Shown here in pieces: positions 43,356-53,224 of a stretch of 64,000 nucleotides of DNA. A program made the position numbers and the translations under genes. Every line of letters begins with the position of its first letter. Positions within the stretch are counted from its first letter, which is position 1. The notes under the pieces are model-generated. The model searched no databases and was not told the DNA's origin. It saw only the letters and a program-made list of their open reading frames with translations. This stretch comes from Pseudomonadota bacterium (GTDB lineage Bacteria > Pseudomonadota > Gammaproteobacteria > Burkholderiales > Thiobacteraceae), in the NCBI GenBank assembly GCA_021812385.1, contig JAKANO010000001.1, positions 186,001-250,000 of the forward strand. The letters run 5' to 3'.

Positions 43356-45272
43356 ATGTGCCGGGCGATTTTAGGGGGTGGGGTGGAAGCCGACAATAAC
43401 GCGGTGTTGACAAGCGAGCTGGCAAATCTGCTACAGGAAATGCAGAACTTGCGGGCCGACGTCGCGCGCGACCAGCGGGAATTATTAAAGCAGTGGCGGC
43501 CGCATATTCTGCTTCGTTCCTATCTCGCTAGCGCCGCTAATCTTGCTGCTTATATTGGACTGCGCCGGCGTGATATTCGCGATCTGCAGTCGCGGCTTGC
43601 GGCTTTGGGTTTGTCTTCTCTTGGCCGCAGCGAGGCGCACGTATTGCCCACGCTCGATACGGTGATTCAAGCGCTGAAGTTAATGTTGGGCGCGCCGGCC
43701 GATGCGCACAAACACATCCGCGCCCTGGCGCCGGAGGAAGACGGCAGCGCGCCGCTAAAGCGGCATGCGAACGCGTTGTTTGGCTTAGCACCGCCGCAAC
43801 GCTGGGTGCGCATTATGGTGACTTTGCCGCGCGAAGCCGCGAGCGATTATATTTTTGTGCGCGAACTGTTGTTGCGCGGCATGGATTGTGCGCGCATCAA
43901 TTGCGCCCATGACGACCGCACCGCGTGGGCGCAGATGATCGAAAATCTGCGAGCGGCGGAGCATGAGACCGGCCGGCAGTGCAAAATTCTGATGGATCTG
44001 GCGGGCCCCAAATTCCGCACCGGGCCGGTTACACCGGGGCCGGCCGTGGTGCATTTGAAGCCGAAGCGCGATAGCCAGGGAAGGCTGGCGCAAGCGGTGA
44101 GCGTGATTCTGGATGGGTCGGGACAGCCCGGCTGCAATGCAGAGCGCGATAGTTTGGGCCGCAATACACCGGCACGTATTGCGGTGGATCTTGCCTGGTT
44201 GAATCATTTGCAAGCAGGCGACCGCATCGGGTTTACCGACTTGCGCGGGCGCGCGCGCGAATTGGAAGTTAAAACGCGGCTTTGCGCTACCGAAGTGTTG
44301 GCCTTATCGGATGCCGGCGCTTATCTCACGCCGGGACTGGAGTTGACTTTGCGCCCGCAGGGAAAGCACGAGAGCGAATCTGCGGTGACGATTGCTTGCG
44401 GAGCAATTGCCGCACCACCGCTGGAAATTCGCCTGCGCCAGGGCGATTACTTGTGGTTGACGCGCGAACCGATTCCAGGTGCGCCCGCACGTGTTGGCGA
44501 GGATGGCGAGCGCGCGCCCGCGCATATTTGCTGCACGCCAGCTGCGGTGTTCGGCGCGCTACAGGTGAACGAGCGTGTCTGGATCGATGACGGGCGCATT
44601 GGCGCGTGCATCGAGAGTGTGGATGAAACGGGGGCATGCCTGCGCATCACGCAGGCCCGGCCGGAAGGCGAGAAACTCAAGCCAGAGAAGGGACTCAACT
44701 TCCCCGATAGTGATCTCCAATTTCCGGCCTTGACCGAGGACGACTTGGCCGACCTCGATTTTGCGGTGGGCCAAGCCGATATGATTGGCTATTCCTTCGT
44801 GCGCTGCGCCGATGATATGGACGCGCTCATTGCGCAAATTACACAGCGCGGCGGGGCCCATCTCGGTGTGATCGCCAAAATTGAAACGCGTTCTGCGATT
44901 CACAATTTACCCGAGATCATTATTCGCGGTGCAGGCCGTCAACCCTTCGGCGTGATGATCGCGCGCGGCGATTTGGCGGTGGAGATCGGTTACGAACGCC
45001 TGGCGGAAATGCAAGAAGAAATTCTTTGGCTATGCGAAGCAGCGCAGGTGCCGGTGGTGTGGGCGACCCAAGTGCTGGAAGGTCTGGTGAAACAGCATTT
45101 GCCGACACGCGCTGAGATGACCGACGCCGCCATGTCGGAGCGCGCCGAATGCGTCATGCTCAACAAGGGCCCTTTTGTGCTCGATGCGATTGCGGTGCTC
45201 GACGACGTGGTGAGCCGCATGCAAGACCATCAATCGAAAAAAACCGCGCGATTGCGCGCGCTGCATTGGTAG
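43356..45272 (+). CDS. Pyruvate-kinase-like protein with N-terminal extension
   Basis: 638 residues (or 629 from a GTG at 43383 preceded by AGGGGGTGGG). The first ~145 residues are helical, not part of pyruvate kinase. Then the TIM barrel: VRIMVTLP, CARINCAHDD (versus RxNFSHG), ILMDLAGPKFRTG, an enlarged B-domain-like insert (about 250-450), KGLNFPDSDLQFPALTEDD, IAKIETRSAI, MIARGDLAVEIGYERL and ATQVLEGLVKQHLPTRAEMTDA. The C-terminal allosteric domain of normal pyruvate kinases is missing. Motifs for phosphoenolpyruvate and metal are largely kept but many positions are altered. Its place inside an EPS locus argues for a special, unknown role or a local PEP/pyruvate function. Confidence 0.72.
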   Translation: MCRAILGGGVEADNNAVLTSELANLLQEMQNLRADVARDQRELLKQWRPHILLRSYLASAANLAAYIGLRRRDIRDLQSRLAALGLSSLGRSEAHVLPTLDTVIQALKLMLGAPADAHKHIRALAPEEDGSAPLKRHANALFGLAPPQRWVRIMVTLPREAASDYIFVRELLLRGMDCARINCAHDDRTAWAQMIENLRAAEHETGRQCKILMDLAGPKFRTGPVTPGPAVVHLKPKRDSQGRLAQAVSVILDGSGQPGCNAERDSLGRNTPARIAVDLAWLNHLQAGDRIGFTDLRGRARELEVKTRLCATEVLALSDAGAYLTPGLELTLRPQGKHESESAVTIACGAIAAPPLEIRLRQGDYLWLTREPIPGAPARVGEDGERAPAHICCTPAAVFGALQVNERVWIDDGRIGACIESVDETGACLRITQARPEGEKLKPEKGLNFPDSDLQFPALTEDDLADLDFAVGQADMIGYSFVRCADDMDALIAQITQRGGAHLGVIAKIETRSAIHNLPEIIIRGAGRQPFGVMIARGDLAVEIGYERLAEMQEEILWLCEAAQVPVVWATQVLEGLVKQHLPTRAEMTDAAMSERAECVMLNKGPFVLDAIAVLDDVVSRMQDHQSKKTARLRALHW

Positions 45273-45357
45273 GCGGTAACTTGTTTGTAATGGCAGTCGA
45301 AGATAATTATTGATTATCTTTTTTGCAAGCCTTGCGCCGCATGGCTGGGAATGACGC

Positions 45358-46797
45358 GTGGCTATAGAGGATCTGCTCTACCCCTTGCTCAAGGTCTATA
45401 TCGGAGCGCCGCAGTGGGTCAAAACCTCGATCGGTGAAACTTATTCGCGCCTGCCGCGTGCGTGGCGCCATGGGCCGCATCGTGACGACTTCGCGCAAGA
45501 ACTGCGCGAACACGGCGGTGCATTGGGGTGCGCGCTTGCGCGGAATAAATTGCGCCAGACACTCGAATGGGCCCTCGAGACAGTGCCGGCCTACCGGCGA
45601 TACGAGGGCCTGCTCGATGCGATTGAGAATCCCGAAGACTTGCTCAAACAATTGCCCTTGATCGGAAAGGCGGACATCAAGGCCGATCCCGAGCGTTATA
45701 TTTCAACAGCAGTCCCAGTGCGGCAACGGCTTAAGACTTTTACCGGCGGATCTACCGCCAATCCCATGTTGTTTTATCTGCACAAGAATGTAAGCCGTCC
45801 AAAAGAGTACGCCTTTATGGATGACTTCCATACGCGCGTCGGCTTGGGCGATCGCGACATCGTGCTCGCACTGCGCGGGCGCACCGTGCCGAGCGCACGC
45901 GAACACGGCGGCCGTTTGTGGATGTACGAACCGATCAAGCGCCAGCTGATTCTCAGCTCCGATCATTTGGAGCCAGACTACATGCCGCAGTATGTGCAGG
46001 CGCTGCGCGCATGGCGACCCACCTACATTCAGGCATTTCCCTCCGCGCTGCACCCATTGGCGAAGTGGCTAGCCGAGCATCCGGCGCCCGACATCACGCA
46101 GCGGATACGCGGCGTCCTGCTGTATTCCGAAAACGTCTATGGCTTTCAGATGGACTTGCTGCGCCAAGTGTTTGGCTGCCCGGTGCTCAAGCACTATGGG
46201 CATTCGGAGCGCGCGCTCATGGCGGCTTCCATGCCCGACGACGAGCGCTATTTTTTTTGGCCGCAATATGGCTATTTCGAATTGGTAGACGAGACGGGGA
46301 ATGCAATCACTCAGCCCGGCGTGCTGGGGGAAATCGTCGGCACCGCTTTCGACAACCGGGTGATGCCCTTCATCCGCTACCGTACCGGCGACATGGCGAT
46401 GCTGAGCGAGCGGCCCGGGCATGCGCTGTTGCCCGGTTATCCGGTGGTGGAGCGCATCGAAGGGCGCATGCAGGAATTCCTGGTGTGTCGCGATCGCCGC
46501 TTGATTTCCATTACCACCATGGGCGCGGCGCATTTCGACGCATTGGCTAACGTGGAGGCCATCCAGTATGAGCAGAGCGAGCCGGGGCGCTGCGTGCTCA
46601 AAGTGGTGAGCCGGCATCCGCTCAGTGCGGCGGTGAAACAAAAAATTGCATGCGCCGTGGCGGTAAAAACCCAGAACGGCTGCACGGCAAGCGTGGAGGA
46701 AGTCGGCAGGATTCCGCGTACCGCGCGCGGCAAGCAGCAAATGCTGGTGCAGCATCTGGATATATCGGATTTTTTCGGCGCTGCGGGTAGCGAATAG
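45358..46797 (+). CDS. CapK-like AMP-dependent ligase (phenylacetate-CoA ligase family)
   Basis: 479 residues. Adenylate-forming features: FTGGSTANPMLFYL (P-loop-like), LLYSENVYG, KHYGHSERALMA, FIRYRTGDMAML and RIEGRMQEFLV. Close to the CapK/PaaK-like proteins common in capsule loci, whose acyl substrate is unknown. GTG start. It may activate an acid used to decorate the polymer. Two bases separate it from the next glycosyltransferase gene. Confidence 0.82.
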   Translation: MAIEDLLYPLLKVYIGAPQWVKTSIGETYSRLPRAWRHGPHRDDFAQELREHGGALGCALARNKLRQTLEWALETVPAYRRYEGLLDAIENPEDLLKQLPLIGKADIKADPERYISTAVPVRQRLKTFTGGSTANPMLFYLHKNVSRPKEYAFMDDFHTRVGLGDRDIVLALRGRTVPSAREHGGRLWMYEPIKRQLILSSDHLEPDYMPQYVQALRAWRPTYIQAFPSALHPLAKWLAEHPAPDITQRIRGVLLYSENVYGFQMDLLRQVFGCPVLKHYGHSERALMAASMPDDERYFFWPQYGYFELVDETGNAITQPGVLGEIVGTAFDNRVMPFIRYRTGDMAMLSERPGHALLPGYPVVERIEGRMQEFLVCRDRRLISITTMGAAHFDALANVEAIQYEQSEPGRCVLKVVSRHPLSAAVKQKIACAVAVKTQNGCTASVEEVGRIPRTARGKQQMLVQHLDISDFFGAAGSE

Positions 46798-46799
46798 GC

Positions 46800-47915
46800 A
46801 TGCGGGTGCGCCAGATCGTCATGTTGGGAACGGCATTCGAGACCAAAGGGGGTATTTCCTCGGTCGTGAATGCCTATCGGGCGGGCGGCTTGTTTGAACG
46901 CTGGCCGGTGCGCTATCTGGCAACCCACCAGGAAGGCGGCGCGTTGTCCAAATCCGCGCTGGCCGCCGCCAGTTTCTTGCGCTTTGCCGGTTTGATATTG
47001 ACCCGTCGTGTGGCGGCGGTGCATGTGCATTCCGCTTCTCGTGCGAGCTTCTGGCGCAAGTCGCCATTTCTGCTGCTGGCGTTTTTAAGCGCGCGGCCCG
47101 TGATATTTCACCTGCACGGCGGCGGGTTTCGCGAATTCTTTGAACGGGATTGCGGGCCGCTGGGGCGCGCCTGGGTGCGTACGGTATTGCGCAAGGCGGC
47201 GCATGTCTTTGTGTTGTCGCCGCGCTGGGCGGCGTGGGTGCGCACGGTGGCGCCCACGACCAGGCTCCAGGTGATTCCGAATCCCGCGCCAGTGGTGAAG
47301 GCGCGTCACGAAAAAATTGCGAACGCTGATCCGATGCTGCTTTTCCTGGGCGCCATCATCGAAAAAAAGGGCGTGTTCGATTTGCTAAAAGCGGTGGCCG
47401 GGCTGTGCGAACGCTATCCGCGCTTGCGCTTGGTGCTGGCCGGAACCGGTGCGGCGGAATCGCTGGTCAAGGCACGCGCAAACCTGCTGGGCATATCGGA
47501 TCAGGTGGAATTGCCCGGCTGGGTCGATGCGCAAGCGCGGGATGAATGCTTGGCGCAAGCCGATGTGTTCGTGTTGCCCTCGTATTTCGAAGGCTTGCCG
47601 ATGAGTGTGCTCGAAGCTATGGCGGCGGGCCTGCCCACGATTGCGAGCGATGTCGGCGGGATTCCGGAAGTGATCGCGCATGGCGCGGATGGTTTGCTGA
47701 TTGTGCCGGGTGACGTGGCGGATTTGATGCGATGCATCGATAAGCTGCTGGCGGATCCCGCCTTGCGCGCATCCATGGGCAAGGCGGCGCAACGCAAGGT
47801 GGAGCGCTGCTTTGGGCTCGAACGGATACTGGCGCAGATCGAAGCGGTTTATCGCGAAGCGATGGCGCCTGGCCATGCGTGCTTAGAAAAAGAAAAGCGC
47901 AAGCAGCATGCATAA
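46800..47915 (+). CDS. Glycosyltransferase, GT4 family
   Basis: 371 residues. GGISSVVNAYRAGGLF (N-terminal glycine-rich loop), FHLHGGGFREFF, LFLGAIIEKKGVFDLL, VELPGWVDAQARDE and YFEGLPMSVLEAMAAGLPTIAS with the E-x7-E motif show a standard GT4 enzyme. It overlaps the next glycosyltransferase by 8 bp. The C-terminal ~15 residues are lysine-rich. Confidence 0.92.
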   Translation: MRVRQIVMLGTAFETKGGISSVVNAYRAGGLFERWPVRYLATHQEGGALSKSALAAASFLRFAGLILTRRVAAVHVHSASRASFWRKSPFLLLAFLSARPVIFHLHGGGFREFFERDCGPLGRAWVRTVLRKAAHVFVLSPRWAAWVRTVAPTTRLQVIPNPAPVVKARHEKIANADPMLLFLGAIIEKKGVFDLLKAVAGLCERYPRLRLVLAGTGAAESLVKARANLLGISDQVELPGWVDAQARDECLAQADVFVLPSYFEGLPMSVLEAMAAGLPTIASDVGGIPEVIAHGADGLLIVPGDVADLMRCIDKLLADPALRASMGKAAQRKVERCFGLERILAQIEAVYREAMAPGHACLEKEKRKQHA

Positions 47916-49008
47916 GCCCAAAGTCATGATCCTAAGTCCCGCGCTCGATGCACTGAGCGGTGTCAGCACGCACGCCAACATGCTGCTCGCCTCGTCACTG
48001 GCGGAAGACTTCGATTTGCTGCATTTCCAGGTGGGTAGTGAAGGCAGGCAAGAGACTAAGCTCCAGAAGCTCCAGCGTTTTATCGTTAGCCCTTTCGCGC
48101 TGGGAATCGCGCTGCTGCGCCATCGCCCGCATATCGTCCATCTGAATACATCGCTGGTTGCGAAGGCCTATTGGCGCGACTGGGGCTATTTAATCGTTGC
48201 CAAACTACTGGGCGCAAAAGTCATCAACCAAATACACGGCGGCGCACTGCCGCGCGCGTTTTTTTCCGGTAATCGATTCCTTACGTGGCTATTGCGGCGA
48301 TTCGTGCTCTTGAGCGATGTAGTGTCGGTTCTGTCGCGCGAGGAATGCCGCGCTTACGCCGAATTCATGCCGCAAGCGCGCATTGTGCATATTCCCAATG
48401 CGATCGATCCTACGGCTTTATTGGGTGAAATCAGGTCGCCGAATCGCGCGCGGCCGCTGAAGCTGGTTTATGTCGGCAGGCTGGCACGCGAAAAAGGCTT
48501 GTTTGAAGCCCTCGCGGCGCTTGCTAAGCTGCACGCGGAAGGGCGCTGCATGACCTTGGCTATTGCCGGCGGCGGCGCTGCCGAACCGGTATTGCGCGAT
48601 GCGGTATTCCATTTGGGATTGGATGCGGTGGTGCAATTTCTGGGGCCGGTATTCGGCGAGCAAAAGCATGCGCTGTGGCGGGACGCGGATGTGTTCCTTT
48701 TTCCGACATATGCGGAAGGCTTGCCGTATGCCTTACTCGAAGCGATGGCGGCCGGCACGCCGCCGATCGCTTGCCCTGTGGGTGCGATTCCCGATGTGAT
48801 GCGCAATGAAGTCCATGGCTTGCTGGTTCCCGTTCGCGACACACAAGCCGTGGCTGCGGCCATCGCCCGGCTCGACGATGATCGCGCGTTACTGCATTGC
48901 ATGGCGCAAGCCGCGCGTAGCCAAGTGTTGGAGAACTATACGGTAGCGCGCCTAGCAGCCGATTTCCGACATCTGTACCTGGCTGCTGCTATTAAAGGGA
49001 CTGCTTAA
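47908..49008 (+). CDS. Glycosyltransferase, GT4 family
   Basis: 366 residues. MILSPALDALSGVSTHANML at the N-terminus, QIHGGALPRAFF, LVYVGRLAREKGLFEAL and YAEGLPYALLEAMAAGTPP with the E-x7-E donor site. Similar in layout to the preceding gene, perhaps an old duplication. The stop TAA overlaps the ATG of the amidotransferase gene (TAATG), implying coupled translation. Confidence 0.92.
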   Translation: MHKPKVMILSPALDALSGVSTHANMLLASSLAEDFDLLHFQVGSEGRQETKLQKLQRFIVSPFALGIALLRHRPHIVHLNTSLVAKAYWRDWGYLIVAKLLGAKVINQIHGGALPRAFFSGNRFLTWLLRRFVLLSDVVSVLSREECRAYAEFMPQARIVHIPNAIDPTALLGEIRSPNRARPLKLVYVGRLAREKGLFEALAALAKLHAEGRCMTLAIAGGGAAEPVLRDAVFHLGLDAVVQFLGPVFGEQKHALWRDADVFLFPTYAEGLPYALLEAMAAGTPPIACPVGAIPDVMRNEVHGLLVPVRDTQAVAAAIARLDDDRALLHCMAQAARSQVLENYTVARLAADFRHLYLAAAIKGTA

Positions 49009-50876
49009 TGTGCGGCATCGCTGGCTACGTTGTACGTGGGGGTCATGTGGATCTGACGCGCTCTCTCGCCGACATGGCGCTCGCTATTGCACACCGCGGT
49101 CCCGACGATGCTGGATTTTTCGAGACCGGCAGCGGCGATTGGCGCATCGGCTTGGCGCATCGGCGGCTTTCCATCATCGATTTATCGACGGGACATCAAC
49201 CGCTCGGAAACGAGACCGGGTCGATCCAGATCGTTTTCAATGGCGAGATTTACAACTTCGAAGCGCTGCGCGAAGAGCTGCAAGCCAAAGGCCATTGCTT
49301 TGCCACGCGTTCGGACACCGAAACCATCGTGCACGCTTACGAAGAATGGGGTGTGTCTTGCGTGGAGCGGTTTCGCGGGATGTTTGCCTTTGCGCTGTGG
49401 GACGCGGACCGGCAGCGGCTGTTTCTTGCGCGCGATCGTTTCGGCAAAAAGCCGCTGTATCTCTATCAAGCCGGCGACGCTTTGTTGTTCGCTTCAGAGA
49501 TCAAATCCATTCTGAGTTTTCCTGGCGTAAAGCCGGAAGTGGATACCGCTGCGGTGTGGGATTATTTCGCCTATCGCTATGTGCCTGCGCCCGCCACGCT
49601 GTTTCGCGGGATTCGAAAATTGCTGCCGGGCTCCTGGGCGGTATGGGAGCGCGGGATTTTGCGGGAACATCGTTACTATTATCCGCCGGATCGCGAACCG
49701 CTGGCTGCACCTCGAATTTCTGACGATCCAGTGGGCGACTTTCACGCCAAGCTCGACGAATCGGTACGCATCCGCATGAATGCCGATGTGCCATTCGGCG
49801 CATTTTTATCCGGCGGTCTTGATTCGTCGAGCATTGTGGCACTGATGTCCCGGCACTCGGCGCAGCCGGTCAAGACTTTTAGTGTCGGATTTTACGAAAC
49901 GGCCTATAGCGAACTTCGCTATGCGCACGCCGTCGCCGAACAATTCCAGACCGAACATCATGAACTGGTAATTACGCAATCACACTTGATCGAGCATTTG
50001 CCGAAATTGGTGCGTTTTCGCGATGCGCCGGTGGCCGAACCGTCCGATATTCCCATCTATCTACTGGCGCTGGAAGCGCGCGGTTCCGTCAAGATGGTCT
50101 TGACCGGAGAGGGCGCCGACGAAATTCTCGGCGGCTACCCCAAGCATGTCTACGAGCGTTATGTGCAACCTTATCGCCGTTTGCCGGGGCCGATCCGCAG
50201 CGCGTTGCTTGAGCCTTTAGTGAAGGCATTGCCCTATCGATTTCGTCGCGCCAAGATCGCGTTGTCGAACCTGGCCCTCGGCAATTTCAAGGAACGCATG
50301 CCGCATTGGTTCGGCGCTTTGAATCATGACGAGCGCAGTCGCTTAATCGCATTATCTTCGCCCAACGGCGTGGCTGGTGGCGACCAGTTCGATACCCCGG
50401 AAGCCAATTCCGACTTGCGCCGTATTCTGTATTTCGACCAAACCAGTTGGCTGCCGGACAATCTTCTCGAACGCGGCGATAGCATGACCATGGCGGCCTC
50501 GCTTGAAGCGCGCATGCCGTTCCTCGATCATGAATTAGCGGCCATGACCTCGGCCTTGCCGGACGCGTTTCGGGTGCGCGGGCGAGACACCAAGTGGATT
50601 CTGCGCCAGGCGGCGCGGCGCTTTCTGCCCGCCGCTATTATCGACCGCCCCAAGGTGGGATTCCGCGTGCCGGTGAACGAGTGGTTTCGCGGCGAGATGA
50701 AGGACTATCTTCACGACCATCTTACGGGTCCGGATTCCAGAACGGCTGGCTACTATCGGTGCGATGTTCTGCACAAGGTGCTGGCCGAGCACGCTGCGGG
50801 AAGGCACAACCACGAGAAGCTGCTGTGGTGCCTGCTCAATCTGGAAATATGGAAAAGGGAGTACGGTTTGACATGA
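49008..50876 (+). CDS. asnB: Glutamine-hydrolysing asparagine synthase-like amidotransferase
   Basis: 622 residues: N-terminal class II glutaminase with catalytic Cys2 (MCGIAGY), HRGPDDAG, HRRLSIIDLSTGHQPL and NGEIYNF; then a C-terminal synthetase domain with the PP-loop SGGLDSSSIVAL near residue 267 and GEGADEILGGYP. Length and order fit the amidotransferases often found in exosortase-linked EPS loci, which probably amidate uronic acids or other glycan carboxylates rather than make free asparagine. It shares ATGA with the heparinase-like gene. Confidence 0.9.
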   Translation: MCGIAGYVVRGGHVDLTRSLADMALAIAHRGPDDAGFFETGSGDWRIGLAHRRLSIIDLSTGHQPLGNETGSIQIVFNGEIYNFEALREELQAKGHCFATRSDTETIVHAYEEWGVSCVERFRGMFAFALWDADRQRLFLARDRFGKKPLYLYQAGDALLFASEIKSILSFPGVKPEVDTAAVWDYFAYRYVPAPATLFRGIRKLLPGSWAVWERGILREHRYYYPPDREPLAAPRISDDPVGDFHAKLDESVRIRMNADVPFGAFLSGGLDSSSIVALMSRHSAQPVKTFSVGFYETAYSELRYAHAVAEQFQTEHHELVITQSHLIEHLPKLVRFRDAPVAEPSDIPIYLLALEARGSVKMVLTGEGADEILGGYPKHVYERYVQPYRRLPGPIRSALLEPLVKALPYRFRRAKIALSNLALGNFKERMPHWFGALNHDERSRLIALSSPNGVAGGDQFDTPEANSDLRRILYFDQTSWLPDNLLERGDSMTMAASLEARMPFLDHELAAMTSALPDAFRVRGRDTKWILRQAARRFLPAAIIDRPKVGFRVPVNEWFRGEMKDYLHDHLTGPDSRTAGYYRCDVLHKVLAEHAAGRHNHEKLLWCLLNLEIWKREYGLT

Positions 50877-53224
50877 ACATTCCGACTCGACATGCAAGCA
50901 GTCATTTTATTGCCTGGATACTGTTGCTGCTTCTCGCGGGGCATGCATTCGGGGCGCAGGTCGAATCCGCGCAACTTGCATGCGGTCAAGCTACTTCCGA
51001 CTGGCTGGTCGGAAAAGATTTATTAGCGGCGCCAATCCAACCTGCCGACTGTATGACAGTAGAGCAAACGCCGCCGGATTTCGGCTGGCCTGATCAGGGG
51101 CCAAACGCGAAGTATCGTTTCACGCTGTTGTTTCCGGATGGCCAATCCCGCACACGCGAGTTGGCGCGCAACTGGATGGCTTGGCCGGAGCCGCTTGCGC
51201 CCGGCAAATACGGTTGGCGGGTCGAAGTTTTCCGTAATGCACAGTCTGCCGGGGAAGCGGGCAGGATACGGCACTTTACCGTTGGCAAAGAAGCCAGGCC
51301 CTTCGTGGTGCCGGATGCGCATGAACTCTATCTTCGCGCTGCTACGCTGCAGCATCCGCGGGCGCTGCCTCGGGGTGCGGAAAAAGAGGGCTTGATGGGT
51401 GCGCTGCTCAACGAGCGTCAGGCAGGTGTCAAAGGTTTGCTGAGCGACGTGGAGGAGCATTTACGCAGGGCGCTGCCTGCGGAACCGTCGATGCAACTTT
51501 CCAGCGGATCGATCGAGTCGACAACCCATGATGCAATGCGCAGCCTGATCAAGTCGGCGTTTGCTTGGGTAGTGTCAAGGAACGACAAATATCTGCAAGA
51601 CGCCAAACGCCGCGCGCTTCATGTCGCCGCATGGAATCCGCGTGGCGCGACCAGTTTCACGAAGGCGGATCAGGCGGGACGCGAGATCGCATGGAGTTTG
51701 ACGCTGGTTTACGACTGGTTGTATGACGAGCTAAAGCCCGCGGAAAGACAGGCCTTGCTGGACGCGATCCGGCCGCGGGCAAGTGAAATGTTCTCTAATT
51801 TGACCGGGCCGCGCGGCGTGAATGTCGTGCCGCTGGATTCGCATGGCAACCATTCCATCGGAAAGCTCGCTGTGATCGCTGTGTTGCTTGCCGGCGATAC
51901 GCCCGAAGCCGAGCGTTGGTTGAATGAATCTCTTCCTTTGCATCTCCATCTCATCAGTCCTTGGGGCGGCGAGGACGGCGGCTATGCCAATGGCACCAAC
52001 TATGCCTTGTGGGATACGGGTGACTCATTTGTCGATTGGCATGTTCTGCGTTGGGCCACTGGCGTCGATGTGTCGCAGAAAGTCTGGGTACATCATTTCG
52101 GGCGTTATCTCGTCTATTTCCTGCCGCCCGGAGCGCCGCGCCACACCTTCGGAGATGGTGCGGAATTGGTGCCGGGCGAGGAATGGGCGCGCTTCGGCAA
52201 GGCGTATGCGCTACTCGCGCCAACGCCGCTTTCGCGCTGGTATGCGCGGCAGTTGTTGGGTGTAGATCCGTCGCGCTTGGAGATGCTGCTGGCGCCGCGC
52301 GATGTCGGCGGCGCGGTGCCTTTTCCCGAGGGAACCGCGAATGCGGCGTTGTTTCCGTCCATCGGCTGGAGCGCGATGCACAGCGATTTGCGTGACCGGA
52401 ATCGCGTCTCGGTCTATTTCAAAAGTAGTCCATATGGATCGCACAATCACAGCCATGCCGATCAGAACAGTTTTGTGATTAACGCGCACGGTCAGGCGCT
52501 GGCGATCGACAGCGGCTACTTCGATGACTATCACTCGCCGCATTGGGAAAACTGGACCAAGCAAACGCGAGCCCATAATGCGATCACCTATGACGGCGGA
52601 CAGGGGCAGACGCACCACACGATTGCTGCTAAAGGCAAGATCACGCAATTTGAAGCTGGCGAGCAAATTGATTTTGTCACTGGTGATGCAACCCAGGCTT
52701 ACGGCAGCGCGCTACGCAAGGCCGTGCGCTCCGTGGTGTATGGTCGCCCCGATCAAATCATCGTGTTCGACCATTTGGAGTCTGACATGCCGCGACGCTG
52801 GGAATGGAATATCCATGCCTTGCAGCGCATGCAGCAGGATGCGGCGGGACGCGTCACGATCCATAGCGGAACGGTATCGCTGTGCGTCGAAGTTAAGGCG
52901 TCTACGCCGCTGCGCTTTGTGCAGAGCGATGCATTCACCGAACCACCGCGCGGCGAAAACCGCCCCAAGCAATGGCACGGCCGATTCGAAACGGTCGACA
53001 AAACCAACGCGGCGACTTTCGCGGCGGTGTTGAGCGTGGATTGTCGTGATGGCGCCGCCATCGGCTTAAATCGGGGAAGCAACGCGGAAGCGTCAGCCAT
53101 GCTCGGCGGCGCAGAGGTGCGCTTCGATGGCCGGCGCGTCTTTGTCGCGCCGAAGGCGTCGACGCTTGATCAAGCTACAGCGAGGCCCGCTGTTTCTGGG
53201 AGTGGTAGGGAGGATCCGCAATGA
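50873..53224 (+). CDS. Exported heparinase II/III-like protein (polysaccharide lyase family)
   Basis: 783 residues from the ATG overlapping asnB (ATGA). Signal peptide at residues 12-28 (ILLLLLAGHAFGA), a ~120-residue N-terminal beta domain, an alpha/alpha toroid (DUF4962-like; DYDW-type segment YDWLYDELKPAERQALLDAI, DSHGNHSIGKLAVIAVLL), then the heparinase II/III beta domain with HSHADQNSFVINAHGQALAIDSGYFDDY. It probably cuts or trims the EPS in the periplasm or outside. Overlaps the next lyase-like gene by 4 bp. A longer upstream open frame is only antisense-like read-through into asnB. Confidence 0.82.
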   Translation: MNIPTRHASSHFIAWILLLLLAGHAFGAQVESAQLACGQATSDWLVGKDLLAAPIQPADCMTVEQTPPDFGWPDQGPNAKYRFTLLFPDGQSRTRELARNWMAWPEPLAPGKYGWRVEVFRNAQSAGEAGRIRHFTVGKEARPFVVPDAHELYLRAATLQHPRALPRGAEKEGLMGALLNERQAGVKGLLSDVEEHLRRALPAEPSMQLSSGSIESTTHDAMRSLIKSAFAWVVSRNDKYLQDAKRRALHVAAWNPRGATSFTKADQAGREIAWSLTLVYDWLYDELKPAERQALLDAIRPRASEMFSNLTGPRGVNVVPLDSHGNHSIGKLAVIAVLLAGDTPEAERWLNESLPLHLHLISPWGGEDGGYANGTNYALWDTGDSFVDWHVLRWATGVDVSQKVWVHHFGRYLVYFLPPGAPRHTFGDGAELVPGEEWARFGKAYALLAPTPLSRWYARQLLGVDPSRLEMLLAPRDVGGAVPFPEGTANAALFPSIGWSAMHSDLRDRNRVSVYFKSSPYGSHNHSHADQNSFVINAHGQALAIDSGYFDDYHSPHWENWTKQTRAHNAITYDGGQGQTHHTIAAKGKITQFEAGEQIDFVTGDATQAYGSALRKAVRSVVYGRPDQIIVFDHLESDMPRRWEWNIHALQRMQQDAAGRVTIHSGTVSLCVEVKASTPLRFVQSDAFTEPPRGENRPKQWHGRFETVDKTNAATFAAVLSVDCRDGAAIGLNRGSNAEASAMLGGAEVRFDGRRVFVAPKASTLDQATARPAVSGSGREDPQ

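Noticed and set aside
50594..50872. N-terminal extension of the first heparinase-like gene into asnB
   Set aside because: The ATG at 50873 overlaps the asnB stop (ATGA) and is followed by a signal peptide; the upstream residues are read-through of asnB in another frame.
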